From NCBI RefSeq assembly GCF_036226665.1, contig NZ_CP109007.1:310001-374000 (forward strand): DNA of 64,000 nt. The letters are read 5' to 3'. Shown in pieces: positions 26,788 through 35,093 of this stretch (its first letter is position 1; every line of letters starts with the position of its first letter). Under the pieces are notes generated by a model. That model was not told the origin of the DNA and made no database searches. It saw only the letters and a program-made list of their open reading frames with translations. The translations under genes were made by a program, and so were the position numbers. The stretch is from Streptomyces sp. NBC_00691. Lineage in GTDB: Bacteria > Actinomycetota > Actinomycetes > Streptomycetales > Streptomycetaceae.

Positions 26788-27705
26788 CTACGGAACCGTG
26801 GGCGCGGTGTCCGGTGCGGCTGCGGCCGCCCCCCGGCGGTCGCGAGCGGCTTCGCGGGCGAGCGCCGGAGCACAGAGCCACCACGCCAGCAGGCCCGCGC
26901 CCGCACCGGCGGCCGCACCGGCAGCCGTGTCGGTCAGCCAGTGCGCGTGAAGCCACGTGCGGCTCCACATCATGGCCGACGTGAACACGACTCCGCCGAG
27001 CCACCATGCCCGCCGCCGCGCGGCCGGGACCAGCAGCACCCCGACGAGTACGACGAGCAGCGCCGCCCCGGCCGCGTGGCCGGACGGGAACGAGCCGTGG
27101 TCGACCCGGACCAGCGGATTCGCCGGTCGCGGCCGGTCCACGAGGTACTTGAGGCCCTGGACCACGAGCAGATTGCCCGCGAGATAGACGCCGAGCAGGA
27201 AGCCGACGGACACCCAGCGCCCCCGGAGGAGCAGGAGGAGCAGCAGAGCGAGCGGTACGACGATGCCCAGGGGGCCGCCGAACCAGTTCAGGACAGCCGC
27301 GAGGACGGCGTACGGGCCGTCGTGCGGGCCGCCCATCCAGGACAGCCACTGATCGTCCAGGCCCTGGAACGGAGGGTTGGCCGGGTCGGTCCGGACGACG
27401 AAGGCGGGCAGCGCGGCGGAGCCGAGCAGCAGGAGCCCTGCCGCGAGGACACCGGGCCGACGCGCTGACCCCGCCTCGGGCGACCTGCCAGAGCTGGGTG
27501 AACCGTCCGCGTCGGACGGTGTGTCCGAGCCGGACGGCACGGCTGAGCCGGATGACTTGTCCGAGCCGGACGGCGTAGCCGAGCTGGAGGAGCGGTCCGA
27601 GCCCGACGGTGTCTCGGCGGAAGGCGGCCTCTCCGCGAGGAGCGGCCTCTCGGTCCGGAACGGTCTCTCGGAGTGCGGGGAAGGGGTGGCCGGGTGGATG
27701 GACAT
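26788..27705 (-). CDS. PAP2-family membrane phosphatase
   Basis: A 305-residue integral membrane protein. Residues 1-80 are a Ser/Pro/Asp-rich tail with repeated PSGSD units, predicted cytoplasmic and disordered. Five to six membrane helices follow. The three phosphatidic-acid-phosphatase type 2 motifs are complete: KYLVDRPRP (Lys186, Arg191), PSGH (207-210) and SRTWLHAHWLTD (Arg249, His255, Asp259). Such enzymes dephosphorylate lipid phosphates such as undecaprenyl pyrophosphate or phosphatidate on the outer face of the membrane. It is monocistronic on the minus strand. The repeated N-terminal tail is unusual for the family and looks like an expanded sequence. Confidence 0.92.
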   Translation of the reverse strand: MSIHPATPSPHSERPFRTERPLLAERPPSAETPSGSDRSSSSATPSGSDKSSGSAVPSGSDTPSDADGSPSSGRSPEAGSARRPGVLAAGLLLLGSAALPAFVVRTDPANPPFQGLDDQWLSWMGGPHDGPYAVLAAVLNWFGGPLGIVVPLALLLLLLLRGRWVSVGFLLGVYLAGNLLVVQGLKYLVDRPRPANPLVRVDHGSFPSGHAAGAALLVVLVGVLLVPAARRRAWWLGGVVFTSAMMWSRTWLHAHWLTDTAAGAAAGAGAGLLAWWLCAPALAREAARDRRGAAAAAPDTAPTVP

Positions 27706-27968
27706 GAGTGCCTCTCGCGACCGCGGGGATGGCCGCGGTTCTTGGGTTGGTCGGCGTATCCGCAGAAGCTGCGGAACGGGCCTCTCGACGGCCCGACTGC
27801 CGACGGCAGCGGAGAAAGAGGGGGATGTCGCAGCGGGAAGGACGGGGGAAGGAAAGGCAGGCTGGAGGGGCGGCGGCGGTCGGGTGGTCGCGTCCGGGGA
27901 ACGTCTGATCCCCGAGGCCAGCCCCGGGACCAGTCACCGTCACCCCGTCACCCCACCGCCCCACCACC

Positions 27969-28922
27969 TCAGCCCTTCGCGTCCAAGTGACGGGCCAGGA
28001 AGGTGACGCTTTCGGCGACGATCCCCGTGATGTCCGCCGAGCCGAGGAAGATGTGATCGGCCCCCTCGACGGGTCGCAGGGTCACCTCACCGCCCGCCCC
28101 CGCGAGTGCCTCGGCGAGCACCTCGCTCTGGCTGTACGGCACCAGGCCGTCCCGTGTGCCGTGGATCAGCAGGAACGGCGGCGGGGTCGAACTCGCCGCG
28201 TACGTCACGGGGCTCGCGGCCCGGGCCAGGGCCGGGCGCTCCGCCTCGGTGCCGCCGAGCAGGGCCTCGTAGGGATCGGGGAAGTCGCCGCCGGGGAGCA
28301 TCCCCGGCAGGGGCTGTCCGGCCAGGGCGGCGAGGTCGGATACCCCGTACCAGTCGACGACCGCCCGGACGCCCGTGTCCCCGGAGCCCACCCCGTGCGT
28401 GCCCTCCAACGCCTCGGCGTCGGCGGTGTCCGGGCCGACGAGTCCGGCGAGCGCGGCCAGATGGCCGCCCGCGGACTCACCCCAGACGGCGATCCGGTCC
28501 GGGTCGATGCCGAGGTCGGCGGCGAATCGGCGGACGTAGCGGAGGGCGGCCTTCACATCGTGCAGCTGCGCCGGGAAGGGGGCTTCGAGGCTGTGCCGGT
28601 AGTCGATGGAGACGAGCGCGAGCCCGGCGGTCAGGACCGATCCGTGCAGCAGAGCGGCCGGCACGGTCGGCGGCGGGTAGCGGCGGTCGCCGTCCAGCCA
28701 TCCTCCGCCGTGGATCCAGACGACCGCGGGGAACGGCCCTTCGCCAGCGGGCACCTGGACGTCGAGGAGCCGCGGGCGGTAGCCGGGCGTGGTGGCGTAG
28801 GTGACCCCGTGGAAGTGGCGCACGCCGTGCTCGTCCGTCACGGGCGGCACCGGGGGCTGGTACGGCGGGGGCGGCCAGGTCATGTCGGCCGGGTCGAGCT
28901 CGGCCAGGTGGGATGGTGTCAT
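27969..28922 (-). CDS. Alpha/beta hydrolase, esterase/lipase family
   Basis: A 317-residue hydrolase starting at ATG 28922 with AAGGG nine bases upstream. It has the family IV (hormone-sensitive-lipase-like) hallmarks: oxyanion motif WIHGGGW at 69-75, nucleophile [10 protein letters not shown] with Ser150, acidic residue in [12 protein letters not shown], and His290 in EGADHIFLG. No signal peptide is seen, so it acts in the cytoplasm, typically on short acyl or acetyl esters. Two palindromic sites upstream (29000 and 29076) are identical to sites by the LacI and MFS genes. This suggests the enzyme processes the compound moved by that transporter. Confidence 0.9.
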   Translation of the reverse strand: MTPSHLAELDPADMTWPPPPYQPPVPPVTDEHGVRHFHGVTYATTPGYRPRLLDVQVPAGEGPFPAVVWIHGGGWLDGDRRYPPPTVPAALLHGSVLTAGLALVSIDYRHSLEAPFPAQLHDVKAALRYVRRFAADLGIDPDRIAVWGESAGGHLAALAGLVGPDTADAEALEGTHGVGSGDTGVRAVVDWYGVSDLAALAGQPLPGMLPGGDFPDPYEALLGGTEAERPALARAASPVTYAASSTPPPFLLIHGTRDGLVPYSQSEVLAEALAGAGGEVTLRPVEGADHIFLGSADITGIVAESVTFLARHLDAKG

Positions 28923-28999
28923 TGCGGCCCTTCTGCCGGCCCGGGGCTCGGTGCGCTTTGTGAGAAATGCTTGCGCCCGATGCCCGGGGGACATAATGA

Positions 29000-29012
29000 G
29001 TTACACGTGTCA
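29000..29012. promoter_or_regulatory. Operator site D before the esterase gene
   Basis: GTTACACGTGTCA, identical over 13 bases to site A at 24019-24031, located 78 bases upstream of the esterase start. Probably bound by the LacI-family protein encoded at 24886. Confidence 0.6.
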
Positions 29013-29075
29013 GCAGAACCCTAGCGACGCACTTCGGCCGACGACAAGCCCAACGGCCACCCGAGCCGCACATTA

Positions 29076-29088
29076 GTTACACGAGTTA
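29076..29088. promoter_or_regulatory. Operator site E before the esterase gene
   Basis: GTTACACGAGTTA, the exact reverse complement of site C at 24813-24825. The centres of D and E are 76 bases apart, so looping between them is possible. Confidence 0.6.
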
Positions 29089-29200
29089 GCGGCCGCCTGC
29101 GTTGCGTATCCCCTCCTGGGAGCACGCCGTGCCCCCCGCCCCCACACATCGTGCTCGACCCGCGCCTGCGGCACGTCCCCGAGGCCTCAGTCGTGCTTCC

Positions 29201-29854
29201 TCAGGACCGAGGCCGCAAGACCGAGCCGGCCGCGCCTCGAACAGGAACGAGAGACGAGACAGGCACCCCCCGGCCGTGGAGCAGCGTCCTGAGCGACTGG
29301 GCCGCGTCCTGCGCGGAGGTGACGGCGGTGGCCTCCGTATCGCTGATCCGGATCGTGGGAAGCCAGCCGTGCAGGGGTGGCAGCAGGTCCGCCAGCGCAT
29401 CCCTGAACGCGCGTTGCCGATGGCGCCCTCCCTCACCGGGGAACAGCGGTGGTCTCGGCCTGGCGAAGCCACCACCGCGCTCCTTCCCGGTACGGGTGTG
29501 ACAGCGGGCCAGCCATTGCGAGGCGTCGAAGCCGATCCGCACACCTGCCGGATAGTGCTCCAGAGTCAGGGCACGGGCCGCCGTGAAGTGCTGCTCCTCG
29601 TCGACCTCCAGGATCTGCCGGTCCCCGTTCTCGTAGGTCAGGAGAACGTCCAGCCTGCGCCCTTCACGAGGAGGGGCCAGTTCGGGGAGGACCAGGCCGG
29701 TGAGGGCCCCGTAGATCGCCGACGCCGTCTCCCACAGGGCGAGGCACTCGATCCTTCCGGGGCGCCGCAGCCAGGGCGGGCACCTCTCCGAGTCGATCTC
29801 CGCCCTCACCGTCTCGGCCAGCAGCCGGGTGACGCCGTCCTGCACTTCCCTCAC
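29201..29854 (-). CDS. Conserved protein with a possible restriction-nuclease-like core
   Basis: A 217-residue soluble protein starting at GTG 29854. The central block RRLDVLLTYENGDRQILEVDEEQHFTA (about residues 75-100) has the pattern of DUF559/Vsr-type restriction-endonuclease-like folds: an Asp strand, then an acidic strand ending in VDEEQHF. The catalytic lysine position cannot be confirmed. The preceding helices (IECLALWETASAIYGAL) and the later ARPRPPLFPGEGG and AFRDALADLLPP segments are not diagnostic. The gene lies 104 bases downstream of another conserved unknown gene on the same strand, probably one transcription unit. A DNA-related role is only suggested. Confidence 0.65.
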   Translation of the reverse strand: MREVQDGVTRLLAETVRAEIDSERCPPWLRRPGRIECLALWETASAIYGALTGLVLPELAPPREGRRLDVLLTYENGDRQILEVDEEQHFTAARALTLEHYPAGVRIGFDASQWLARCHTRTGKERGGGFARPRPPLFPGEGGRHRQRAFRDALADLLPPLHGWLPTIRISDTEATAVTSAQDAAQSLRTLLHGRGVPVSSLVPVRGAAGSVLRPRS

Positions 29855-29958
29855 ACCCGAGCCCCCTCACTCGATCGGCTGCCCCCGAGTCTGCCGACCC
29901 CCTCATCCGTTGCCCAGAGCCTGCGCGTACTCGACGAGTTGGCCCTCCTGGTCCCCTG

Positions 29959-30369
29959 TCAGGTGCCGGACCAGCCCAGGTTGCGGAGCGCCGGCATCCG
30001 GAGAAGGGGCGAGCCGAAGCCCGGCGGATACTGCTCGTACGGGCGGGGCCGCCAAGGGGTGAGCGTGCCCGTCGGCGCGGTCAGCGCGCGGGCACGGGTG
30101 CGCAGCAGCCGCCGCCCGGAGGAGGGCAGCTCCAGGGAACGCGCCACCAGGGAACTGGGGGCTCCGGCCGTCTCGTCGAAGAGCCACGCGGTCTCGGGTA
30201 CGGGAAGGTCCGCGACGAGCAGGAGGTCGTGGACGCGCAGCCCGGTCCGCTCCGCGATGCGGCCGAGTGACTCCTCGGCCGGCGGCCACACCGCCGGGAG
30301 ACCGACCGCGGCCGCGAGGCGCGCCAGTCGTATGTCGGGGTCGGGGTAGGTCGAGGTCTCCATGGCCAT
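29959..30369 (-). CDS. Conserved protein with an HTH-like N-terminal part
   Basis: A 136-residue soluble protein. Starts at ATG 30369 or ATG 30363 are equally possible, since neither has a clear ribosome site. Residues 10-60 (IRLARLAAAVGLPAVW, ESLGRIAERTGLRVHDLLLVADL) have the helix spacing of an XRE-like helix-turn-helix. The C-terminal half is basic with Pro-rich segments (TPWRPRPYEQYPPGFG) and is probably partly disordered. It precedes the nuclease-like gene on the same strand, so the two may act together. No closer family is recognised. Confidence 0.6.
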   Translation of the reverse strand: MAMETSTYPDPDIRLARLAAAVGLPAVWPPAEESLGRIAERTGLRVHDLLLVADLPVPETAWLFDETAGAPSSLVARSLELPSSGRRLLRTRARALTAPTGTLTPWRPRPYEQYPPGFGSPLLRMPALRNLGWSGT

Positions 30370-30620
30370 CACGGCTTCGGTCGAGGGTGTGCGGTACGAG
30401 AAGGGACCGTAGACCGTGTTCGGTGTTCGGTGTTCGCCCGGTCTTCGGCGAGCGGTCCTCAGGGCACGGTCTTCCGGCGAACGGTACTCCGCGACCGGCC
30501 TCGACGACTGATCCGCCCTGATCGGCCTTCGACGACTGTCTGCCGTGGCCGGCCTGCGGCGACTGAGCCGCAGGGGACACTCTGGGGTCGCCCCCCCCCA
30601 GCGGCCCTGAGGGTTGGCGC

Positions 30621-31184
30621 GTGCTGCTCCATGTGAACGTGACCTTCGCGGCGCTCCTGGCAGTTCTGCTCGCCCTCGCCGCCGGTGTGGTCACCGTCGC
30701 CCGGCTCGGCCGCCCACGCGACACCCTGTTCGCCGGGGCCCGCGCCGCCATCCAGCTCGTCGCCGTGTCCCTCGTGATCGGCTGGGTGGTCCGCACGCTG
30801 CCCCTGCTGCTGATGTACGCGGTCGCGGGTCCGCACCGCCGGGCGCCGCGTCGTCCCCGTACCCGGTCGCGCCTGGCCGTGGACCGCGGTGCCGATCGCC
30901 GCGGCCGTCCTGCCCGTGGTCGTCGCACTGCTGCTCACCGGGGTCGTTCCGGCTCAGGGCATCGCGCTCGTCCCGGTCACCGGCATCCTCATCGGCGGCG
31001 CGCTCACCGCCACCGTGCCGGCGGGACGCCGCTCCCTCGACGAACTCGCCACGCGCTGGGGCGAGGTGGAGGCCGGCCTCGCGCTCGGTCTGGCCTCGTC
31101 GCCCTGCTCCTGGTCCAGGCCGGCGCCGCGGCCGTCATCCTGGAACTCGTCACGCGGGGCCGCCTCGTCCGACCCAAACCCTGA
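30621..31184 (+). pseudogene. Decayed FetB-type (UPF0014) permease gene
   Basis: A GTG start at 30621 with GAGGG upstream opens a frame encoding two membrane helices (NVTFAALLAVLLALAAGVV, AAIQLVAVSLVIGWVVRTL). A second frame supplies PIAAAVLPVVVALLLTGVVP and ALVPVTGILIGGALTATVPAGRRSLDELATRWGEVEAGLALG. A third ends LVALLLVQAGAAAVILELV and stops at 31184. These are successive parts of a FetB/YbbM-like metal-ion exporter permease, but the loop before the last helix is missing and two frameshifts are needed. No fetA ATPase gene is adjacent. The gene is inactive as sequenced. Confidence 0.7.
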
Positions 31185-31258
31185 GGGCATGTCAGAACGC
31201 CTGCTCCACGCGAAGGTTCCCGAGCTGTCACGTCTTGAGGGGCGTGCGCGACGCTCCG

Positions 31259-31867
31259 TTATCCCTCGTGTCCCGTCGGCCTGGTCCACGGGTCCGAGTC
31301 CGAAGGCGCCGAGAGGGCCGCGCGGGCCGGATGCCGCGGGCCGAGGAACGTGGCGAGGCCCGGGTCACCGGGTGCCGGGCCGGTGACCTGGGGCCAGCCC
31401 GCCCGCTCGTAGAAGGCGCAGGTGTCCTGGGCCGCGGCCGAGGTCAGCAGCCAGCAACGGCCGTCGGCCCGGTCCTCCGTGACCGCGTGCAGCAGCCGTG
31501 CGCCGAGGCCGGAGCCGCGTGCGCGGGTCGAGACGGCGAGCTCGTCGACCTCGCGCGCCCCGCACAGCCAGTCGGTGGTGCGGCGCTCGCCCAGCGCGGC
31601 GGATATCAAGGCGTAGGCGCGGTCGGTGGGGAACGTCTCCGGGGTCGTCCAGGCCGTGGCCCAGCCGGCCACCCTGTCGCCGTCGAGGGCCAGCGCGGCG
31701 GCGAACCCGGGGCGGCGTACGTCCCCGGCGAGCCGCTCCAGGTAGATGTCGGCCTGCTCCGGCCCCTCCAGCCAGGGAGGGCTCCCGAACGCGTCCGCGT
31801 ACACCGCGCGCACCCCGTCCGCGTACGCGAGCAGACGGCTTCCGGAGACCCGCTCGACGGTAGCCAT
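31259..31867 (-). CDS. GNAT-family N-acetyltransferase
   Basis: A 202-residue acetyltransferase. The acetyl-CoA-binding motif A is VDELAVSTRARGSGLGARLLHAV (about residues 105-128), with the R-x2-G-x-G core at ARGSGLG, and motif B is CAFYERAGWPQV. Its ATG overlaps the tsaD stop codon (ATGA), so it is translated with tsaD. In many bacteria tsaD clusters with rimI, another GNAT, but this protein is longer at the N-terminus and does not look like RimI. The substrate is unknown. A role linked to the TsaD paralogue is inferred from the overlap. Confidence 0.85.
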   Translation of the reverse strand: MATVERVSGSRLLAYADGVRAVYADAFGSPPWLEGPEQADIYLERLAGDVRRPGFAAALALDGDRVAGWATAWTTPETFPTDRAYALISAALGERRTTDWLCGAREVDELAVSTRARGSGLGARLLHAVTEDRADGRCWLLTSAAAQDTCAFYERAGWPQVTGPAPGDPGLATFLGPRHPARAALSAPSDSDPWTRPTGHEG

Positions 31868-32940
31868 CAGGCGGCCCGCGCCGACACCGGCGCCGACGGG
31901 GTCAGGGAGGCGTACTCCAGCGGGGCCGACGGGTCGACGGACACGTCCAGCGGGGCGGGTTCGGCTCCTGCGCGTACGAGGAGATCACCGACGGCCGCGA
32001 TCATCGCGCCGTTGTCGGTGCACAGGGTCATGGGCGGGACACGCAGTCGGACACCGGCGGACGCGCACCGCTGCTCGGTGAGGGCGCGGACCCTGGAGTT
32101 GGCGGCGACGCCGCCGACCACGATCAGCGTCTTGACGTCGTACGTGCGGCAGGCCGCGAGCGCCTTGCGGCTCAGCACGTCGGCGACGGCCTCCTGGAGT
32201 GCGGCGGCACCGTCCGCGACAGGCAGGTCGAGCCCCTGCGCCCGGTGCCGCTCGACCCAACGGGCCGCCGCCGTCTTGAGCCCGGAGAAGGAGAAGGCGT
32301 ACGGGTCGTCACCGGGTCGGGTCAGCGGCCGGGGGAAGGCGACGACGTTCGCGTCGCCGTCCCGCGCGGCCCGGTCGATGGCGGGACCGCCCGGGTAGGG
32401 CAGACCTAGGATGCGGGCGACCTTGTCGAAGCACTCCCCCGCGGCGTCGTCGAGCGTGTCCCCGAGGTGCAGGATCGGTTCGCGCACGAGGTCGCGGACG
32501 AGCAGCAGGGACGTGTGGCCGCCGGAGACGATGAGCACCACGCAGGGCTCGGGCAGAGGCCCGTGTTCCAGGGTGTCGGCGGCGACGTGCCCGGCCAGGT
32601 GGTGCACCCCGTACAGCGGCACCCCGGCCGCGTACGCGAGCGACTTGGCACCGGCCAGCCCCACCTGCAGCGCGCCCGACAGTCCGGGCCCCGTGGTGAC
32701 GGCGACCGCGTCGATCTGGCCGAGCCGGAGTCCCGCACGGTCGAGTGCCTCCCGGACGACCGGGTCGAAGGACTGGAGGTGCGCCCGTGCGGCGATCTCC
32801 GGCACCACACCGCCGAACCGAGCGTGCTCGTCCATGCTCGACGCCACGACGTGCGCGAGCAGCTTCCCGTCCCGCACGATCCCCGCACCGGTCTCGTCGC
32901 ACGACGACTCGATGCCCAGTACCACCGGCCCGCTCACCAC
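31867..32940 (-). CDS. TsaD-family tRNA threonylcarbamoyltransferase, probable paralogue
   Basis: A 357-residue ASKHA-fold protein. TsaD transfers the threonylcarbamoyl group from TC-AMP to A37 of ANN-decoding tRNAs with TsaB and TsaE. All family motifs are present: [15 protein letters not shown] at the N-terminus, metal ligands His114 and His118 in [11 protein letters not shown], the nucleotide loop [55 protein letters not shown] and CTDNGAM. Start GTG 32940 has AAGGGG upstream. In Streptomyces the main tsaD usually lies with tsaE, tsaB and rimI. Here only a non-RimI acetyltransferase gene follows. I therefore infer a second, specialised copy. The promoter carries an AT-rich inverted repeat. 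Confidence 0.88.
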   Translation of the reverse strand: MVSGPVVLGIESSCDETGAGIVRDGKLLAHVVASSMDEHARFGGVVPEIAARAHLQSFDPVVREALDRAGLRLGQIDAVAVTTGPGLSGALQVGLAGAKSLAYAAGVPLYGVHHLAGHVAADTLEHGPLPEPCVVLIVSGGHTSLLLVRDLVREPILHLGDTLDDAAGECFDKVARILGLPYPGGPAIDRAARDGDANVVAFPRPLTRPGDDPYAFSFSGLKTAAARWVERHRAQGLDLPVADGAAALQEAVADVLSRKALAACRTYDVKTLIVVGGVAANSRVRALTEQRCASAGVRLRVPPMTLCTDNGAMIAAVGDLLVRAGAEPAPLDVSVDPSAPLEYASLTPSAPVSARAA

Positions 32941-32968
32941 AGCACCCCTTCTGCCTCACTTCACTACT

Positions 32969-32983
32969 TGCAATATATGTGCA
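32969..32983. promoter_or_regulatory. AT-rich inverted repeat in the tsaD-paralogue promoter
   Basis: TGCAATATATGTGCA is a near-perfect inverted repeat with TGCA arms, 29 bases before the tsaD start. It is conspicuous in this GC-rich sequence. It contains TATATT on the minus strand, so it may combine a -10 box with an operator. Confidence 0.45.
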
Positions 32984-33039
32984 GTAAGGTCCGACGGATG
33001 CCCTCGGAGGGGCCGGTGACGTGATCGGCCGTCCGGAAC

Positions 33040-33438
33040 CTACTGCGGCACCGCGGGGAGGCTGCGGGGGCCCGTGCAGCGGGCGCCCGCCTCCTCCACC
33101 CGTCGGCGCAGTTCGCGGTCGGACGTGACGACCCGGCACGGCCGGCCGTTCGCCTCTCGGGCCAGTTCGGCGATCAGGTCGTCGCCGCTGCCCGGCGCCT
33201 CCTCGACCCGCACGCCGGGGACCGAGGCGACGCCCCGGGCACGGCCCTCCACGACCAGCACGATCTCGTACGGTCCCGGGAACGGTCCTTCGTCCGGACC
33301 GCCCGTCAGGGCGAGCCGGTCCCGCAGTCGTTCCGCGGCCCCGCGCCGGTCCCGCCACCAGCCGTCAGGCACCGATCCCACGACGTTGGCGCCGTCCACC
33401 ACGAGCAGGGGACGGAGCGGCGGATCCTCAGAGCTCAT
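33040..33438 (-). CDS. YacP-like NYN-domain ribonuclease
   Basis: A 132-residue single-domain protein of the NYN/PIN-like fold. Conserved acidic residues lie in LLVVDGANVVGSVPDG (Asp14), GSGDDLIAELA and VVTSDRELRRRVEEAG, the arrangement of YacP/Rae1-type ribonucleases that hold Mg2+ in the active site. Family members cleave mRNA or tRNA, some in the ribosomal A site. It lies alone on the minus strand, divergent from the kinase gene. The precise RNA target is unknown. Confidence 0.82.
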   Translation of the reverse strand: MSSEDPPLRPLLVVDGANVVGSVPDGWWRDRRGAAERLRDRLALTGGPDEGPFPGPYEIVLVVEGRARGVASVPGVRVEEAPGSGDDLIAELAREANGRPCRVVTSDRELRRRVEEAGARCTGPRSLPAVPQ

Positions 33439-33592
33439 CGGCCCAGGATGTCATCCCCAGCCCGGCAGGGCCGTGCCCCCGGCAGCCGGGGACAGGGCGG
33501 CTTCGCGTCAGCGCGCACGGCGCGGGAGCCGACCGCCTCGGCGCCGCGACTAGTCTGCGGGGCGGGGATCACGCACGCGACAGGGGGATCGG

Positions 33593-35014
33593 ATGACAGC
33601 GGCGTTGACGGACGCGGCACGGAACTACTGGATCGACAGCCGCAGACGGGAAACCGACCCGCTGCAGCTCTCGGCGCGAGCAGCGGGAAGACTGACACCC
33701 GTCATCGCCGCCACCGTCGACGCCCTCGTGGAGCGTGGCATCGACCGCTCCTGGGTTCGCCTGGGCCGTGACGCCTCCCTGCCGAGCTCGTTCGGATTGG
33801 CGAACACCCACTGGGACATCGTCATCGCCAAGGACGAGACCATCGTCGGAGCGATCGAGTTCACGACGCTCTCCGGCATCTCCGCCTCGAAGAACCTCAC
33901 CAACAGGATCCACGAGATGGCCTCGCGAGCCTTCTTCGCGCAGAGCGCCCACGGTCATGGCGGGCCGCCTCCGCAGCTGGGGCTCTTCATCATGCTGGAG
34001 CACAGCGGGGACAGGCGTGTGCGGCCCCGGCTGGAGGAGGCGTTGAGCCAGTTCCACAGCGAGGAGATCTACGACGAGATCGCTTACACCCACTACGCCG
34101 ACGACGTACTGCTGGAGCCGAAGGCGGAGATGGCCGTCCGGCGGTTCGTCGACCGGATCAGCCGTCGGCTGCTCGCCCGCGTCGTGGGGCCGCTGGAAGA
34201 GATCCCCCCGTATCTGGAGGGCTATCGCGAGGTGATCGAGGCGGCCCAGGGCGTGAAGAAGGACTACTCCCTGGAGCGCATCCCGGTCGTCGGCGGGCAG
34301 GGCGAGGTGTTCCGTGGCGTCCACAAGGCATCGGGCATCCCCGTCGCGTTCAAGCGCCGCCTCTCCCAGGGATCGAAGGCGGGGGCCCGGATGAGGCGGG
34401 AGGTCGACGTCGCACGCCTGCTGAACGGACACCCGCATGTCATGCCGGTTCTCGACTTCGAGGCGCAGCACCACTGGTTCGTCATGCCTCTGGCCGACGC
34501 GACCGCGGAAGAGCAGGCTCATCATCTCAAGGACCCGAAGCAACTGCGCCGAATGATCGAAGCCGTGGCGTCGGCACTGGCCGAGGCCCATCGGCACGGC
34601 TGGCGCCACCGCGACATCAAGCCCTCCAACATCCTCCTGCTCCATGGGCGGTGGACGCTGGCGGACTGGGGCACCGTGCGTCGCCCCCGCGGTGCGACCA
34701 CCTTCGCCGGTCGCACCGGCGCGTACATCGGCACGCTGGGGTTCGCTCCGCCGGAGTTGTCCGTCAAGCCCAATGACGCCGTGCCGGCGTCGGACATCTA
34801 CAGCCTCGGAAGGGTGGCCGCGTGGGCCCTCACCGGTACGTCGCCGCAGGCGAACATCCCTCTTCTGCCGGCGAACGAACCGTGGCGGACCATCGTCAGG
34901 GAGGCGACACAGCACGAGATCGGACGACGTCCGCAGAGCATCGACGAGTTCCTGGCCCTCATCGACCGCGAACACGCGAAGCGCTCCGCCGACTCGTCGC
35001 GGCCGGAGGAGTGA
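33593..35014 (+). CDS. Ser/Thr kinase fused to an XhoI/PaeR7I-like nuclease domain
   Basis: A 473-residue soluble protein with two domains. Residues 1-200 resemble XhoI/PaeR7I restriction endonucleases: AARNYWIDSRRR at the start, GLANTHWDIVIAKDETIVGAIEFT (Asp75, Glu89) and NLTNRIHEMA. The expected catalytic Lys of the D...ExK motif is Thr91, so cleavage activity may be lost. Residues 228-460 are a complete eukaryotic-like kinase: GGQGEVFRG loop, VAFK (Lys254), Glu270, HRDIKPSNILLL (Asp341, Asn346), DWG in place of DFG (Asp358) and APPEL. There is no membrane helix or sensor PASTA region. The gene stands alone. A defence-like or DNA-damage-responsive role is inferred. Confidence 0.88.
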   Translation: MTAALTDAARNYWIDSRRRETDPLQLSARAAGRLTPVIAATVDALVERGIDRSWVRLGRDASLPSSFGLANTHWDIVIAKDETIVGAIEFTTLSGISASKNLTNRIHEMASRAFFAQSAHGHGGPPPQLGLFIMLEHSGDRRVRPRLEEALSQFHSEEIYDEIAYTHYADDVLLEPKAEMAVRRFVDRISRRLLARVVGPLEEIPPYLEGYREVIEAAQGVKKDYSLERIPVVGGQGEVFRGVHKASGIPVAFKRRLSQGSKAGARMRREVDVARLLNGHPHVMPVLDFEAQHHWFVMPLADATAEEQAHHLKDPKQLRRMIEAVASALAEAHRHGWRHRDIKPSNILLLHGRWTLADWGTVRRPRGATTFAGRTGAYIGTLGFAPPELSVKPNDAVPASDIYSLGRVAAWALTGTSPQANIPLLPANEPWRTIVREATQHEIGRRPQSIDEFLALIDREHAKRSADSSRPEE

Positions 35015-35093
35015 CGGCACGCGGGCGGCCCGGGGTCCTCACCCAGGTGCCGTCACATCGGCCGGGGACGGCGCGCGTTCCCGAGCGTCTCCG

